Below, piece by piece: positions 47,918 to 59,889 of a stretch of DNA of 64,000 nucleotides (the first letter of the stretch is position 1; each line of letters begins with the position of its first letter). The notes under the pieces were generated by a model. The model had not been told where the DNA came from. It ran no database searches and saw only the letters and a list, made by a program, of their open reading frames with translations. The position numbers and the translations under genes are program-made. Source of the stretch: Oopsacas minuta (Eukaryota; Porifera; Hexactinellida; Lyssacinosida; Leucopsacidae); contig JAKMXF010000013.1 of NCBI GenBank assembly GCA_024704765.1, forward strand, positions 40,060 through 104,059, given 5' to 3'.

Positions 47918-47981
47918 GAGTCACAATACACCCTCGCTAATCGGACCAACTGTTCCGATTAGCGAGGGAGTGTTGTAACTC
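47918..47981. repeat. 28-bp stem hairpin with CTCGCTAATCGGA core
   Basis: The left arm 47918-47945 and right arm 47954-47981 pair with three mismatches around an 8-base loop; the inner 15 bases (CCCTCGCTAATCGGA) pair perfectly. The core resembles the pogo-type termini at 7837 (GGTTAATCGGACC). A related CCCTCGCTAACCGAAT lies at about 47620. Confidence 0.75.
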
Positions 47982-48503
47982 AAATTACCATAGTTGTCAA
48001 GTCTCACGGATCGAAAGTGAGACTCATCTATTGGAACATCATCCCGGTATAACATTTATCATTGTCCTCACTGTATATTCTCTGAGGAAATTTGAGTTAT
48101 TATAGTGATTTATTGGGATTTGAACAATGTTTCGCTATTTTGAGGGTAGATATCCTATCAGCCTTCCAATATATTTCAAAAATTGTAAAATTCCATTAAT
48201 TATAATTAACCAAATCTCACGGATGGATTTTCCAAAAGTTGACAATTTGAGTATGAGTTAAATCCAATTATTTTTACATCACAATCTATACATAAAGCTA
48301 TGGGCCTGATATAAATTGTTAGTCCAGAGACAGCAATATATATAGCAATATATTAAGGCAAATTTTGCTAGTTCAATAACGGTTTTATATGATACCTGTG
48401 TGATTGATATGTAGAACTACCCACAATCGACGCTATACACACATTTTTCTGGTCGAAATGACGTAATATGATTACGTGATATACGCTCTGCTCTAGAAAT
48501 TCC

Positions 48504-49123
48504 CAAACTTTGGCTCTGTTAACAGTAATATATGCTACTTTCGGTTCCAGACTATTTACTGAGTGATCCAGAGAGGTTTTCTAACAAAATATCAGAGTTT
48601 GTCATGGTAAATTTCGCGCGAGTTCCAAAGTTGTAGTATTTAGTGAGCATGAATGCCGCATTTCTTCGATATTCATCCAAAACTAGGTCATCTTTAATGG
48701 TATGACCAGATAATCGTGCCAATATTTAGTTTTACTCGATTTCCCATGCCCTTGTATACATATTGATATGATATCTCTGCACATTATGACATAATCTAGC
48801 GTATACCCATATATTGCAATATTCAAGATTACATCATAATGTGCACATATAGGATATCAAAATGAATTACAAGGGTAGGGAAATCTGGTATAAACTATAC
48901 ATTGGGACGAGCAATTCGCTCTTAGATTGAAGATTACCGAGTTATGGATGAAAATTGACAGAAATTCTCCATCCATGGTCACTCAGTATTACAACTCTGG
49001 AACTCGTGGGAAATTTAACGTGACAGACTCTGATATTTTGTTTGAAATCCTCTCAAGATTACTCAGTGAATATTTTGGAATCGAAAGTGGCATATATTAA
49101 AGTTGACAGAGCTTCAAAGTTTG
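48504..49123. repeat. 620-bp foldback with ~295-bp arms
   Basis: The left arm (48504-48797) and right arm (48826-49123) are complementary along nearly their whole length with moderate divergence, around a 28-base loop. Landmarks on the left include ACAAAATATCAGAGTTTGTC and TGCACATTATGACATAATCT; their complements occur in reverse order on the right. No coding frame. Confidence 0.85.
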
Positions 49124-51471
49124 TGAATATAGGGAGCAGTGTTTATTACATAATCATATGAATTCATTTGGTACTGAAAAATGTGTTGATAGCGTGGATT
49201 GTGAGTAGTACTATGTATATATAACAAGTACAGTCGACCACGGTTAACTTGAATACACGTTATTCGAGCTTTCACAAACTGGAACAAACATCTTTTTCCC
49301 TTGAAAAATCTGACATGATCCAATGCAAAATTGTCGGTTAAATTGAACTCTTTTAATTAGAATTTCACCAATTTGAACAAACTCGAATTTCACTTGAATG
49401 ATATTACAAAATATATTCGTTCGATAATTCGAACTTCTACAAAATGTAACAATTTGATATTTCATTGATAAAGAATTAATTCCATATAAATCCACCCAAG
49501 ATAATTCGAACGTCAATATGACTTTCATTTTTATTATTACTATTTACTAAATGAAATGTAATTATTGTGTTTGGTATGTGTATTTCATCTCCATGTTTTA
49601 GTTATCATGTAGAGTCTTTTTAAGGATATCTACATATGCTCATAGTCCATAGAAATATAAAATGCATGATACTCGCAACCCCTCACCGTCACCAAATCTG
49701 ACCAGTTTTCATATAATCTCAAAGTTACAAATGTTAGATTTGCTGCTCTGAGAAAACAAAAGATTATTTTGCAAACCATCCAGTCTTTTACTATTTCAAA
49801 CAACCAACAACACCCAAATGATCAACAAAATGCATGATACAATCCAATAAATTCTACTACATTTCTCATGAAGATATTGCATAATCTATAAATATTATCT
49901 CGTTTATTGTCTTATTTTTTTGGGGTTCTAAAATATTTATTATGTAATGAATATATTGATATAATAATATATTGCTGCCCTGGTCCAAAAATTTCAATGA
50001 ACACTATTGCATTATCTATAGAGTGCTTTGGTTTTGAGTAAGTCTACTAAATATATTCCGAAAATTTTCACCAAGTTTGTTAACTGCTTTACAGTAGCTG
50101 CAGAATAAGTCTGTCGACGAAATATATATTTGGTTGAGATTTTGTGAATAATTCTAGAGACAAATAGGACCAGATACATCATTTAGAACATAAAGATAAT
50201 GCCAAAAGGTATGATAGATGTAAAAATAGTTCTTCAGGGAAAATCTGTTGAAGTTAATAAGTGGTTTCTAATTTTACTTATAGCATTGGCCTAGCTAGCA
50301 TTTCCTCTTTGTGTTGCGGTGAGAATGTAGGATGTACCAGTGGGGTTGCTAGCAACCCCGATAATACAGAGATTGCTAGCACCCTCAGTAACCCGGGTTG
50401 CTAATAAGGCTGCCAGCAACCCCAAACAACCCCCTAGCTAAGTCTATATCGTACAGCCAATTCGAACTAAATACGTGTTCACTTTAGTTGTATATTTGAC
50501 CGATTTTCTGTATAGCTAGACAAAAAACTTGGTATTATTCCAAAGTATAGGTTGGTGGATTACGACAATGTCATCAGAACAGAAAATATGTGTGATCACT
50601 TAGCATCAAGGTTTTTAAAGTTTTTCCTAACGTGTCAATTTATAATGTGAAATTTCATGAACATATTATCATTCTTTTGATATACTTTTTCATCTGAATA
50701 CTATTGAGGGTAGGTTGATTATGTGTCTAATATTTCTTTTAAAAATAATTATTACTTTTTGAAATCTTTTGTGACATATTTCAAAATGTCTTAATTATTT
50801 GTTAAAATTTACTACCTATTTTCGTACTACTATTAACAAGACGTAATTGTATATACAATCCTTTCTCAGTCCATAATCACTAACGATAATTCTCCGTATA
50901 TAATAATCTTATTTTTCATTCTAATTACATAATTGAGACTCTTATCTTATACTTTCAATTCCGGCCTAAATTCGTTTCAATTTCACAATATAATTGATTA
51001 CTCTCAATTTTTTTCTTTCGTTCAATTCATAAATTTTTGTTTATCTATCGAGTAATACAAACATGTTTTCATTTCAAGTTACAGCACCCTCTAATTTATC
51101 TACTCAACTCTTGTAGGGGAGTCCTATTCAATTTTCCAGCAATCTCCTTTATCGGTTTCCAACTATTCACCTCTCGTAACAACAATCTATCTATTAGTGT
51201 CAATTTTTCAGACATTCTACTCAATTATAAATTATCTCTGTTCACTAAGAAAGCTCTAGAAACAGTTAAAGAATCGTTTGATTCTCAATCACCAATTGCA
51301 TGTGAGAAAACTACCTTGGATGTCAGTTTCATAACCATTGAGGAGTGTTTAAATGAGCTTGCAGATAATGATAGGTTTACAATCTGGCAGGGTTCTATCT
51401 AGGATGTTCAATTTGGGAGGGAAGCTTTGAAATCCTTAGTAACCAATTATGAAAGTATTCCAACCTTGAAG
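49124..51471. other. Mostly non-coding stretch
   Basis: A pogo-type terminus (CAGTCGACCACGGTTAAC at 49231, after TA) has no partner that I could define. An 18-bp palindrome is at 50342. A 121-codon frame ends at 51402 with KKALETVKESFDSQ and TIEECLNELADNDRF, continuing past its stop in the same frame (EALKSLVTNYESIPTLK); it looks like eroded coding sequence of unknown source. Confidence 0.35.
50342..50359. repeat. 18-bp perfect palindrome
   Basis: GGGGTTGCTAGCAACCCC. Related GGTTGCTA and CAGCAACCCC words recur to about 50430, so the palindrome is part of a small cluster of the same word in both directions. Confidence 0.85.
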
Positions 51472-51833
51472 CAGTGTTCCCCCTAAGCCAAGTTATGGCT
51501 CACATTTGGTCTGCATCAAGGCCTGTTTTATCGGCCGAAAACTATCTAATAGTGACAAAGTTCCTGCTGGAGAATACAACACTTTTCAGAACATACAAAT
51601 GAAGCCCAACATCGATGTAAAATTAGCATTGAGTGTAGAAAATAAAATTCGAAAGAATATAATAAACCAGTACTCCACAGGGAAAATCGCGCAAACTTTA
51701 GATTATTATTGGCTAAGGAATTTTGGAATATTCATTTTGATCGGCTGCAGATCCGAATTGACCGGCCGTCGGAATGCCAAATTGGCGTTTTGGGTGGCAG
51801 GCCGGCCGGTCAAAACGCTTAGGGGGAACACTG
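51472..51833. mobile_element. hAT-like MITE with exact 8-bp target duplication
   Basis: A 362-bp element with perfect 16-bp inverted ends (CAGTGTTCCCCCTAAG and CTTAGGGGGAACACTG). It is flanked by CCTTGAAG on both sides (51464-51471 and 51834-51841). The exact duplication and ends mean a recent insertion. It is inserted in a coding-like stretch of unknown origin. A secondary GGCCGGCCGGTC-type palindromic patch lies near its right end. No transposase frame. Confidence 0.9.
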
Positions 51834-51879
51834 CCTTGAAGTAAACGCCAAACATTTAATTTAATTCCTAATAATGAAG

Positions 51880-52804
51880 ATTTCCATTGTTAGTAAACAT
51901 GAAAGGGCCGCCCACAAATTGGTTTTTCTAATTTTCATTCCTTTATAATGTTCCAATACTGCCTCTAAATTTTCATCAGATAGGTGATCAGGACCTTCAA
52001 TACATATACGCATACAATAATCAAGTATCTCTTCACTCATTCGGCTGCGAAGTCTCGTTTTTATTAATTTCATATTGCTAAAACTCCTTTCGACTGTGGC
52101 TGTTGTCACTGGTAATACTTCCAAAATAGAGGCTATCTTTGCCAAGTTTGGAAATGCAGCATATATCTCTCCGTTTCCCAGCAGTCTTGAGAGTATAAAT
52201 TGTAAGGACCTACCTTTGTACTGTAGGAAAATTAAGTGTCGAAACAATTTCTACTCTGATTCAGTTTCTTTGGCTTCGATGTCAGGCTGTGATATACCTA
52301 CATCTCCTTCTACATTGATCCTTTGTTTATCACTATAAAAATCCGTGAGTGTCTTAATCTGTTCCATTCCGTACTCTGATAATTCTCCTTCTGTACCAGG
52401 AAGATGGCGAGGGGGTCAAAAACAGACATGGCTGAAATGAGATCAGTAGACTCCATCCTGACATTAATATGATCTATGACACTTTTGGAGGTATGGTTGG
52501 TACACCTTGTAAAGAAATTCACTTCTCTTCTTCCAATACCACGATGTGTTTCTCCCCTAATTGAGCATCACCAGTAAAACCAAAGATGTTCCTTGAACCA
52601 TGTGCTGCTTGTTACATCTTCTTCGAGCTCCAACAGCCGTTTAGTAGTACTAGCAACCATCAATGGCACACTCACAAGATCAATATCCTTGGCTTGTAGA
52701 CTTCCTTGCAATTTCGCTACGATATGAAGAACATCTGATAGCATGTAGATACATGCGACAGTCTTGTACTTCACTAAGAGAGTTGCAATTCTATGTGATT
52801 CTGC
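51880..52804 (-). pseudogene. hAT-type transposase, C-terminal half
   Basis: Minus strand. The frame 52774-52568 has ACIYMLSDVLHIVAKLQGSL and STTKRLLELEEDV. The frame 52522-52310 has a short middle part. The dimerisation domain lies in 52247-51880: FPNLAKIASILEVLPVTTAT, then VERSFSNMKLIKTRLRSRM and LDYCMRICIEGPDHLSDE. The ERSFS...K..LRS.M pattern is the hAT dimerisation signature. Frameshifts separate the parts and the N-terminal half is cut at the N at 52805. Confidence 0.8.
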
Positions 52805-52805
52805 N
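52805..52805. other. Single N, likely contig join
   Basis: hAT transposase on the left, mariner/Tc1-type N-terminus on the right, both minus strand, switching exactly at this base. The two kinase exons lie on opposite sides of it. Confidence 0.8.
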
Positions 52806-53148
52806 TACGATTTGTAACACCATTCTCATTGATAATCTTACGAACATATGATTGAGAGATATCGAATTTTCGAGCCATTTTTCTGGTGGAGACTCCTATT
52901 TTATTGCTAATTTTGCACAATAGAGATCGCCGGAGGCTCTTGGGCATTTTGACAGACTTGCGACCGCTACCCAACTTCCTGTTTAGGGTTCCTCTATTCT
53001 TGATAGTAGAAATGGTGTTGTAGATAGTAGATCTTGCGATTCCAAACGTCAAAAAATGCTTAACTGTATAAGAAATCCCATGCTCATAATTTTTATGAAA
53101 AAATTGTCCAATAATGTGTCGCCGTTGTGTCACTTTCAAATGATCCAT
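52806..53148 (-). pseudogene. Tc1/mariner-type transposase, N-terminal DNA-binding part
   Basis: The minus-strand start is the ATG at 53148. It contains a first helix-turn-helix (VKHFLTFGIARSTIYNTIST), the linker GTLNRKLGSGRKSVKMPKS, and a second helix-turn-helix (RKMARKFDISQSYVRKIINE) ending NGVTNR at the N. The bipartite domain with a GSGR-type hook is typical of the superfamily. The wording of the second helix resembles DD41D-type elements, but without the catalytic part this cannot be settled. The frame is intact up to the join. Confidence 0.75.
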
Positions 53149-55122
53149 CTCCAGATGCTATGTTCGAAAATAATCGAAAATGGTTTGAATTTGAAATCTA
53201 TATACAAATAATGCATTGGTGAACAAAGATTTATGAATTTGGAAATATTTCGTTGTTGTGGTGAACTATAAAATATGTCTAAAATTTTAGTGCTCACCCG
53301 TTATTTTGATTACTATAGATGGAAGTTATGAAAAATAAGCTAAAGGAAACAACTGATTACTACCAAAACACATTTATAGTGTAGGATATTATTCTATTCT
53401 TAGTTTTGGATGATGGATCATTGAGCTAATTTAATAGAAGTATGGGTGGAATTTAGAGTTTCGAGTTAGCAAAAACTTGTTCTTGTGAGTAAGTCCAAAT
53501 TGTGACCATAGCATCATTACTTGCAGATATTTGGAAGGATGGGACCGTTTCAGAAAATTATCGATCCGATCCCGATGCCCGATCATACTGTCAAATGGAT
53601 TGACGATCCTTTCCGATCCACAAAATGATCTAGATCCAGATGGTACAATATTAGATAGAAAGAACCTAATGACTAGTCGGAGTAAACGCAAATATGTACG
53701 AATTAAAACGCCAATAATCTGTGAATATATACTATGTTTATGTCCAGAAATGATTGAACAAAATGGAGGACCTCCAGGGCTGATTGTTGGCAAAAAGGGG
53801 TATTTTGTGCTTGGCTTGGACATTGTGGAGTCTTGGACGAAATTAACACCTATGACGACATTATGACGTCATTGTCACCTTTTTGGAAATTCAAAAAATC
53901 ACACTATTAACCACTGCTCAGCCAAAAATACAAGATAGAAGTTCGAAATCTGAATCACAGTTACCACCAAATGAGTTAAATGTCCTAACGTCATGATTCT
54001 CATCAAATCAAACTCATCATGTTGTACTCCGGTCATTATGACTATGCAAAAAATAGAAAAAATTCCGAATTTCTTAAATACTCGAGTAATCAAGTGCTGA
54101 GATTAGTAACCAAAAGCGACATAGCATCTCCTGTGTCACCACAAAAGGCCATTGAATGAAATATGGATGGACCATGGGTAATAAAATCTTTCTGCTAAAT
54201 TATAAACTCAAGGCACGAAGTGATGAGATTATCCTCTCTAGCAACCAAAAACATCAAGGAATTTAGCTGTTTAATACATAATCGAACTTGAGGCACTAAG
54301 TTGTCGCGTAGCCACCTAGCAAGCGGAGCACGTTAGTAAGTATAAACTTTGATGGAAATGATTCCACTCGTGGAGAATTATCCCAAATACGCTGTTTTCA
54401 TGATTATCTAGCATCCAAATTTAGCGGAATCAACTGTAACTGTATCAGTATTCGGTTATGGTGCTAATCATGAATACTAATATTCTGAGTTGTTTGATAG
54501 GTCTATTAATGAAGAAGTATACGTATAATACGTATTATAGGCCCCAATCTACAATTTTTGTCACGTAACATCTATTGGGCTGATTTCTGCAATTTATATT
54601 TTACATATAAACGGAAGTTCTCGAATTGTCAATGAGAAATATCAGCTTAGTTGACCAAATTATATGATTGGCCTACAAATACAATAGAAACATTTCCTTA
54701 TGATAAATTTTCTATATATAACATATACTTGGCACTTAACAACCCCAGCATCGAATCTTAATACGTGTCCTATTAAACATAATATAGTAGAAACGTCGAC
54801 ATAATACGTATACGCATAGCATAATATACACTAGGGAAATGACACCCATCAAATAAAGTACCATCAGATTTATACATTCATATGGCAGATTATTTCGAGT
54901 ATGTTGACTTGTCTTTTTTCCAAAATTGTTTCCGGGTATGAGCAGCATTTGTAACATTATTTGTGAACACTGTACATGTAGATAAGACAAACATGGAGAA
55001 AAAGATGATCAGTATCCAATATTTCCAAAGGAATTCCCATCTCATCTTCATAGCCAAGTAAACATTATTTATGAACCATAAAAATTACATATATGTGTAT
55101 AAACACCCTAGAGTCGATTATA
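53149..55122. other. Mostly non-coding stretch with dispersed repeat
   Basis: Frames on both strands at 53431-53866 (111 and 130 codons) overlap each other and show no recognisable domain. 53862-54190 is the dispersed repeat. A pogo-style right end (AGCGGAATCAACTGTA) lies near 54420-54435. Nothing else is supported. Confidence 0.35.
53862..54190 (+). repeat. Direct copy of the 22882-23190 repeat
   Basis: The same landmark order as at 22882, about 330 bp here. In this copy it is not followed by the minisatellite. Confidence 0.75.
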
Positions 55123-56702
55123 CAGTTAGGACAAAAGTAAAAAAACAATTCAGAATTGCAAATATTTCGTTATATTCTTATCACCCTTGTAACTAACATA
55201 TTCTTATACATCGATGCCTGTCAATCTACATAAAAGAATCTTGTTCACGCATATTCTATGGTTTATTACTAACAGTTATTGTATACATCAGAGTAATTAC
55301 AGTCTGTAACATAATTATTGAGAATTTCCGACATAATCTCAAAGAACCAATTTTCTTTCAATCATACTTTACAATATCATTTACATGTAGAATTAGTTAG
55401 ACATATTCTTTCTTAACTGTTTTGACCATTTATCAACTTAGATTGCATTCTTCAATACTTAATTTATATGAAGAATCTATTGACCACGCCAACATTTTTC
55501 TCAATTCTTGAATAATAACTTGTAGATTCAAAATATTCTAATTTTTAGGTTGTAATCCCTTGATATGAGTCAACAGCGAAAGAGACTACAGATAGAAACA
55601 TTATTTATCAGTTTTGGGCTCTGCTATTCAGATTTCAAAGAAACTTGGCGTCAGTGTGGCTACGGTTTATCGAGTAAAATCAAGAAAACAACATAATGTT
55701 GGCCTGGAACATCGTAAGAGAGCTGGGAGGCCATCTAGCCTTAGATTATCTGTTAAGAGAAGCGTTACTCAACAGATCAGACGTAAGCACTATCTTTTTT
55801 TACGTACTTCAGCATCACTTGCCCCCGTAAACTCTCACACGAAACAGTCTGACGCGCGATGAAAGATCTTGAGTATAACAAAAACAAACGACAAATAAAC
55901 CAATGATAAGCGAGAAAAATCGACTGGCAAGGCGACAATGGGCTAAGAAGTACAAATATCAAGAAAGCGTGGTACCAAACAGTATTTATTGATGAAATGG
56001 CGATTTGGCTTGCTCGAAGAAGGATCAAAATGTGGACAAAATCAGGCCAAAACGAATAGTCCCGACAACTAAGAATTCTCCAAAGATCAATGTTTGGGCG
56101 GGGTTTAGTTAAATGGGAACATTTCCTCTATGTATTTTCACCGGAAATATGAACAGTCAAATGTTTGTTGATATTCTAGAAGGGCATTTGTTAACATAGG
56201 CAGAAATCTTCCACCGAAATGAATGGCGTCTTGTCATGGACAATGACCCAAAGCACACCTCTAAACTTGTCAAGGCTTATCTTGTTCAGAACATCCCGAA
56301 TCATCTTCCTTGGCCTTCCCAGAGCCCCGATATCAACCCAATAGAAAGTGTTTTCAGTTGGGTAAACCGAGAACTTATAAAATTGGCTCCTAGGACGATT
56401 TCAGAGCTAAGGAAGAAGCTTGAAATTGTATGGGCTAAGATAACCCCCGAATTTCTAGAGCCATATTGTGATTCGATGCCACACAGATGCCAGATGGTAA
56501 TAGAATCTGGTGGTTTGGCTATAAATTATTAACTAGTGATGTTTTTTCAACCTAAATCACATGAATTAGTAATCATTCAGGAAAATTGCTTCTTTTCTAG
56601 CTCATTAAATAATCTCAATAATTATGTTACAGACTGTAGATTCTAGTTTGATATACTTAGTATTAAATACAGTAAGTGGTCGATACTTTTGTCCCTTAAC
56701 TG
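55123..56702 (+). mobile_element. Full-length broken Tc1-like element (DD34E)
   Basis: A 1580-bp element with short inverted ends (CAGTTAGGACAAAAGTA left; TACTTTTGTCCCTTAACTG right) and TA on both sides. The plus-strand transposase starts near 55560. The helix-turn-helix is at 55614-55690 (AIQISKKLGVSVATVYRVKS), with the hook RKRAGRPSSLRL. The first catalytic Asp lies in a broken part near 55992 (DEMAIWLARR). The final frame 56236-56532 has MDNDPKHTSKLVKAYL and WPSQSPDINPIESVFSWVN. I count 34 residues between Asp and Glu. Several frameshifts in the middle make it inactive, but the C-terminal third is intact. Confidence 0.85.
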
Positions 56703-57490
56703 TATGTTAGCAAGTCCTCTATTCTGATAGAGAATTCTACAGGGATTCACCAAATGACAACTGAAAGTAATATTTCATCTAGCTGCGAAGCATTTAGTAA
56801 TTTTGGTATATTATTATTATGTCATTTAGCTGAGATATTTGTATGCAGTAGCGTTAGCTGACGCATTGCGGGCAAACTGATTTTACTTTGCACTAGGTAA
56901 TGCTTGACATCTATTTAAGTTGCGCCATGTAATGTCGCACCAATTTCGACTTCTCTCCGGCGTCACCTTTGCGCACAACTGCTTCTACAATGTTTGCATT
57001 TTTATGCAAACATTGTAGAAGCGGGAATTTTAGTTTTTATCAGGCTTAGTAGGTAAATTAAATCGAGAAGGAATATTACAAATATTGATCAGTGTAAAAT
57101 TTCTACAGAAGTATATACCCTTAAAATTCGAATTTTTTTCCCTATCTAATCTATTATGAACAATGCGGTTAACACGTACTAAAATAAAATGTACAATCAG
57201 ATAAGACTGAATATATTATTCTTCCCAAAAGATCTAAATGTACAAACCATAAGATGTACTTGCACAGTATATGTCCCCCCACACAATATCAAATCTGATT
57301 CAAATCACATCATAGTTTCATCTTATCGTTAGAAATCTGGATAATAGTAAACTTCTATTGAATATTAAGGAGTATTCGTATACTATGAACGTAGAATCAT
57401 GCTGATATTGAAAACTTCAGTTTATAAGTACTCGGATAAGTGCCTATAATAAGACTTACCTCGGTTAATGGGTACATTTTTGTCTCCCAT
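56703..57490. other. Non-coding stretch with one strong hairpin
   Basis: AT-rich apart from a GC-richer patch around 56930-57030 that carries the hairpin at 56981. No gene seen. Confidence 0.4.
56981..57022. repeat. Perfect 19-bp hairpin with T4 loop
   Basis: GCTTCTACAATGTTTGCAT (56981-56999) and its exact complement (57004-57022) around TTTT. It may be the centre of a small foldback element or a site of recent rearrangement. Confidence 0.85.
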
Positions 57491-59889
57491 GCATAGGCGC
57501 CAAACGGGTATAATTTCCAGGGGGCGGAAGCATTATGTAATTGTGTTGCTAATAATTCTCTTTATAAATGCAAACAATATAGTATATAGAATTATACATT
57601 AATTTTGACTCCAATTAATAGGGTCACATCGGGATCACAGATTTTTTACCCGTTTAAGTGGAGCTATTCAATATTTCTGACATTGTCCTGTTGCTGGCCA
57701 ATTACCCGATTAACCGGTGGTTAAGCTTAACTGGTGGCCCAATTAGACGTAGTCAAATGCAGTATATTCCAATTGCAATAATTGAATATTGTAATGCGTC
57801 ATTATACACTAATTGGACTAAATAATTGCTTAGTTCAGTGATATATAATTATAATAATGTAGTTATTTCAGTTCAGTTCTTGTTTTCTTTGCAAACTTCG
57901 TCTTGCGAGTAGCGTTCCAATCCACGAATTAGTTGATGACATCAACCATTGAGAGCTTCTTGACGTATTCTGAATTGACCTTCAGGGTAGCGCGATGGTT
58001 CATCCATTTCTGAGTCATTATTGTCCTCAGCCATGTCTTAATAAACCTCAAGACGAGAAGGATGTCTTAGCCTCACAGCTCGTTGCGGGGAGGATGAGAT
58101 ATATTCTGACGAGAACATCCATGCATGAACATACAGTCTGTAAAATATCATACTGTTGTAGCGCAAGGAGACACTCTTCCACTAAAAATTTGGTATTATC
58201 ACCATCGCTGTACTGCAGTTTCACAAGATTGTGACAACCCTTTACATGAGCCTTTAACTACGCAACAGACTCCCCTTCAGATCTTCATTATATCTGGAAC
58301 ACACATTGTCCATGTAGACACTGTTCGAATTGCAGATAACGTCTTCCAACTCGGCAATGAACTTGAGCTCCTCTATCGTGTACCTAAAAACCAGAATGCT
58401 TCTTTGAAATCAATTATAATATGATACACAAGTCTATCACCTTTCGACAATCTATACTGCAGCCTTTTGGAACATGGTCTCGTAGATCTTAGCCTGAATC
58501 CTGTCAATTGCCTCCTACGAAAACCTACAGGTCACAGTTTTTCCCCGACGAATCCACTCGGCAACGCTTGCGTCCTGTTGGCAATTGGCTGTTCCAACTT
58601 GATCTCGATCGCTCTTGCTTTTAACGCGTCGTAGAAATCCTGTACTTGTTCTTCTGTTCCCATGCTGGTCATACTTCCAATGATGTGTCTATATTGTTGC
58701 GGACGAATCCAACTGTAACTGGTCGTCCTTGAATCTCAGTGTTAACAGGATGTGCTATTACATAAATCCTCTGCAGCAGTCTGGCACAAAAGTACGTGCG
58801 AATTTGAGGTGCGTCTTAACGTAGGAGGTAGCCAGCCCCTTGTTCTTTTGAAGAGGCCTCAATGATTCCGTCCTTCAGCCCTATCACATAGTCTAAAATG
58901 GATGGATACATTTGGCGAACGCATTCATGGCAGGCGCTCTCAGTACCCAGGGGGTAGGTAACACACAAGGGCCTGGAATTCGTTGTGGACTGCGGAACAG
59001 CCAGACGCCCTCTTCCTGAGCCAGCATCTATTCTTCTTCGCCCTGATACACCACCAGTTCCTTCAATTCGTGCCTACGGAAGAGGGAGTATTGAATGAAG
59101 AGTATAATTTCTTTGATGTATATTTGAATTTTTTGCAAATCCGAATGGCTTGCAACTGCATCTTGACAAACAAGATTCAGGTCATGTCCGCTCCATAACT
59201 GTGAAATGCAAGAGGATAGCCATTCTTTAAGATTGTCGTCACTCCATTTTTGGCCCCGCGCATTACTATGGCTAGCTTGCCCACGACATTGTTCAAGTGT
59301 CGGACCGTAGGTAATTCTGTTGCATGTTGGCGCAACTTGTTCTTGTTATGGGCCCTCAAGTCATTGACTCCCTTCCAGGAATCTTTCCAGTCTGACCCAA
59401 GCAACTGCTGATTTTCGAGGCTCTCTTTTTGCCTCATATAAGTAAGCAACAACTTATTCTCATCGAGTCCCCAGCCGCACGAACCGCACGTAGATGAGTA
59501 AGTGGTAGGATTGTAGCGAAGCCATTTGAATTCAGACTTCCAAATGTGATGGAAAGAGCAATTTTCTGCAGTTTTGGATACGATTCGATATAGAAGTCAT
59601 AAGAATGGTTTGGTCTGTACTACTGCTAGAGATATCCTATAATCCTCCAGGCTTCTTATCGAAGAAGAATGCGATCTTAGTATGCATATCCCGATTGAGT
59701 TCTGGCTGTTTTTCTACATGTCGCTTAATCACAAAATTGAAAATCTATTATATTAAAAACAGAAATATTGTATATATAATTAGATTTACACTGGTGACAT
59801 AGATCGTTACACTACAATAGATAAAGTAATTATAAGGAAATCACAAGTGGGGCAGGGCCTTCCCGCCCCTTGGTTTTCGGCGCCCATGC
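57491..59889 (-). mobile_element. Candidate DNA transposon with decayed coding region, family unknown
   Basis: Possible inverted ends: GCATAGGCGCCAAACGGG at 57491 and, reading inward from 59889, GCATGGGCGCCGAAAACC. Between them is a GC-richer region with minus-strand coding-like pieces. Near 59560-59450 is FKWLRYNPTTYSSTCGSCGW, a Cys-pair region like the zinc-finger start of hAT-type proteins. The frame 59452-59177 has GSDWKDSWKGVNDLRAHNKN and ELPTVRHLNNVVGKLAIVMR. Next come HDLNLVCQDAVASHSDLQKI and RQMYPSILDYVIGLKDGIIE (about 58930-58860), then QIRTYFCARLLQRIYVIAHP. Stops and frameshifts separate them. I cannot name the family. The pairing of the ends is short and could be chance. Confidence 0.4.

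Noticed and set aside
49231-49540. Pogo-style terminus CAGTCGACCACGG with a minus-strand frame
   Set aside because: No matching right end was found and the frame has no transposase motif.
53431-53866. Overlapping 130-codon minus and 111-codon plus frames
   Set aside because: They overlap on opposite strands, neither has a recognisable domain or clear splice context, and the 3' part enters a dispersed repeat.
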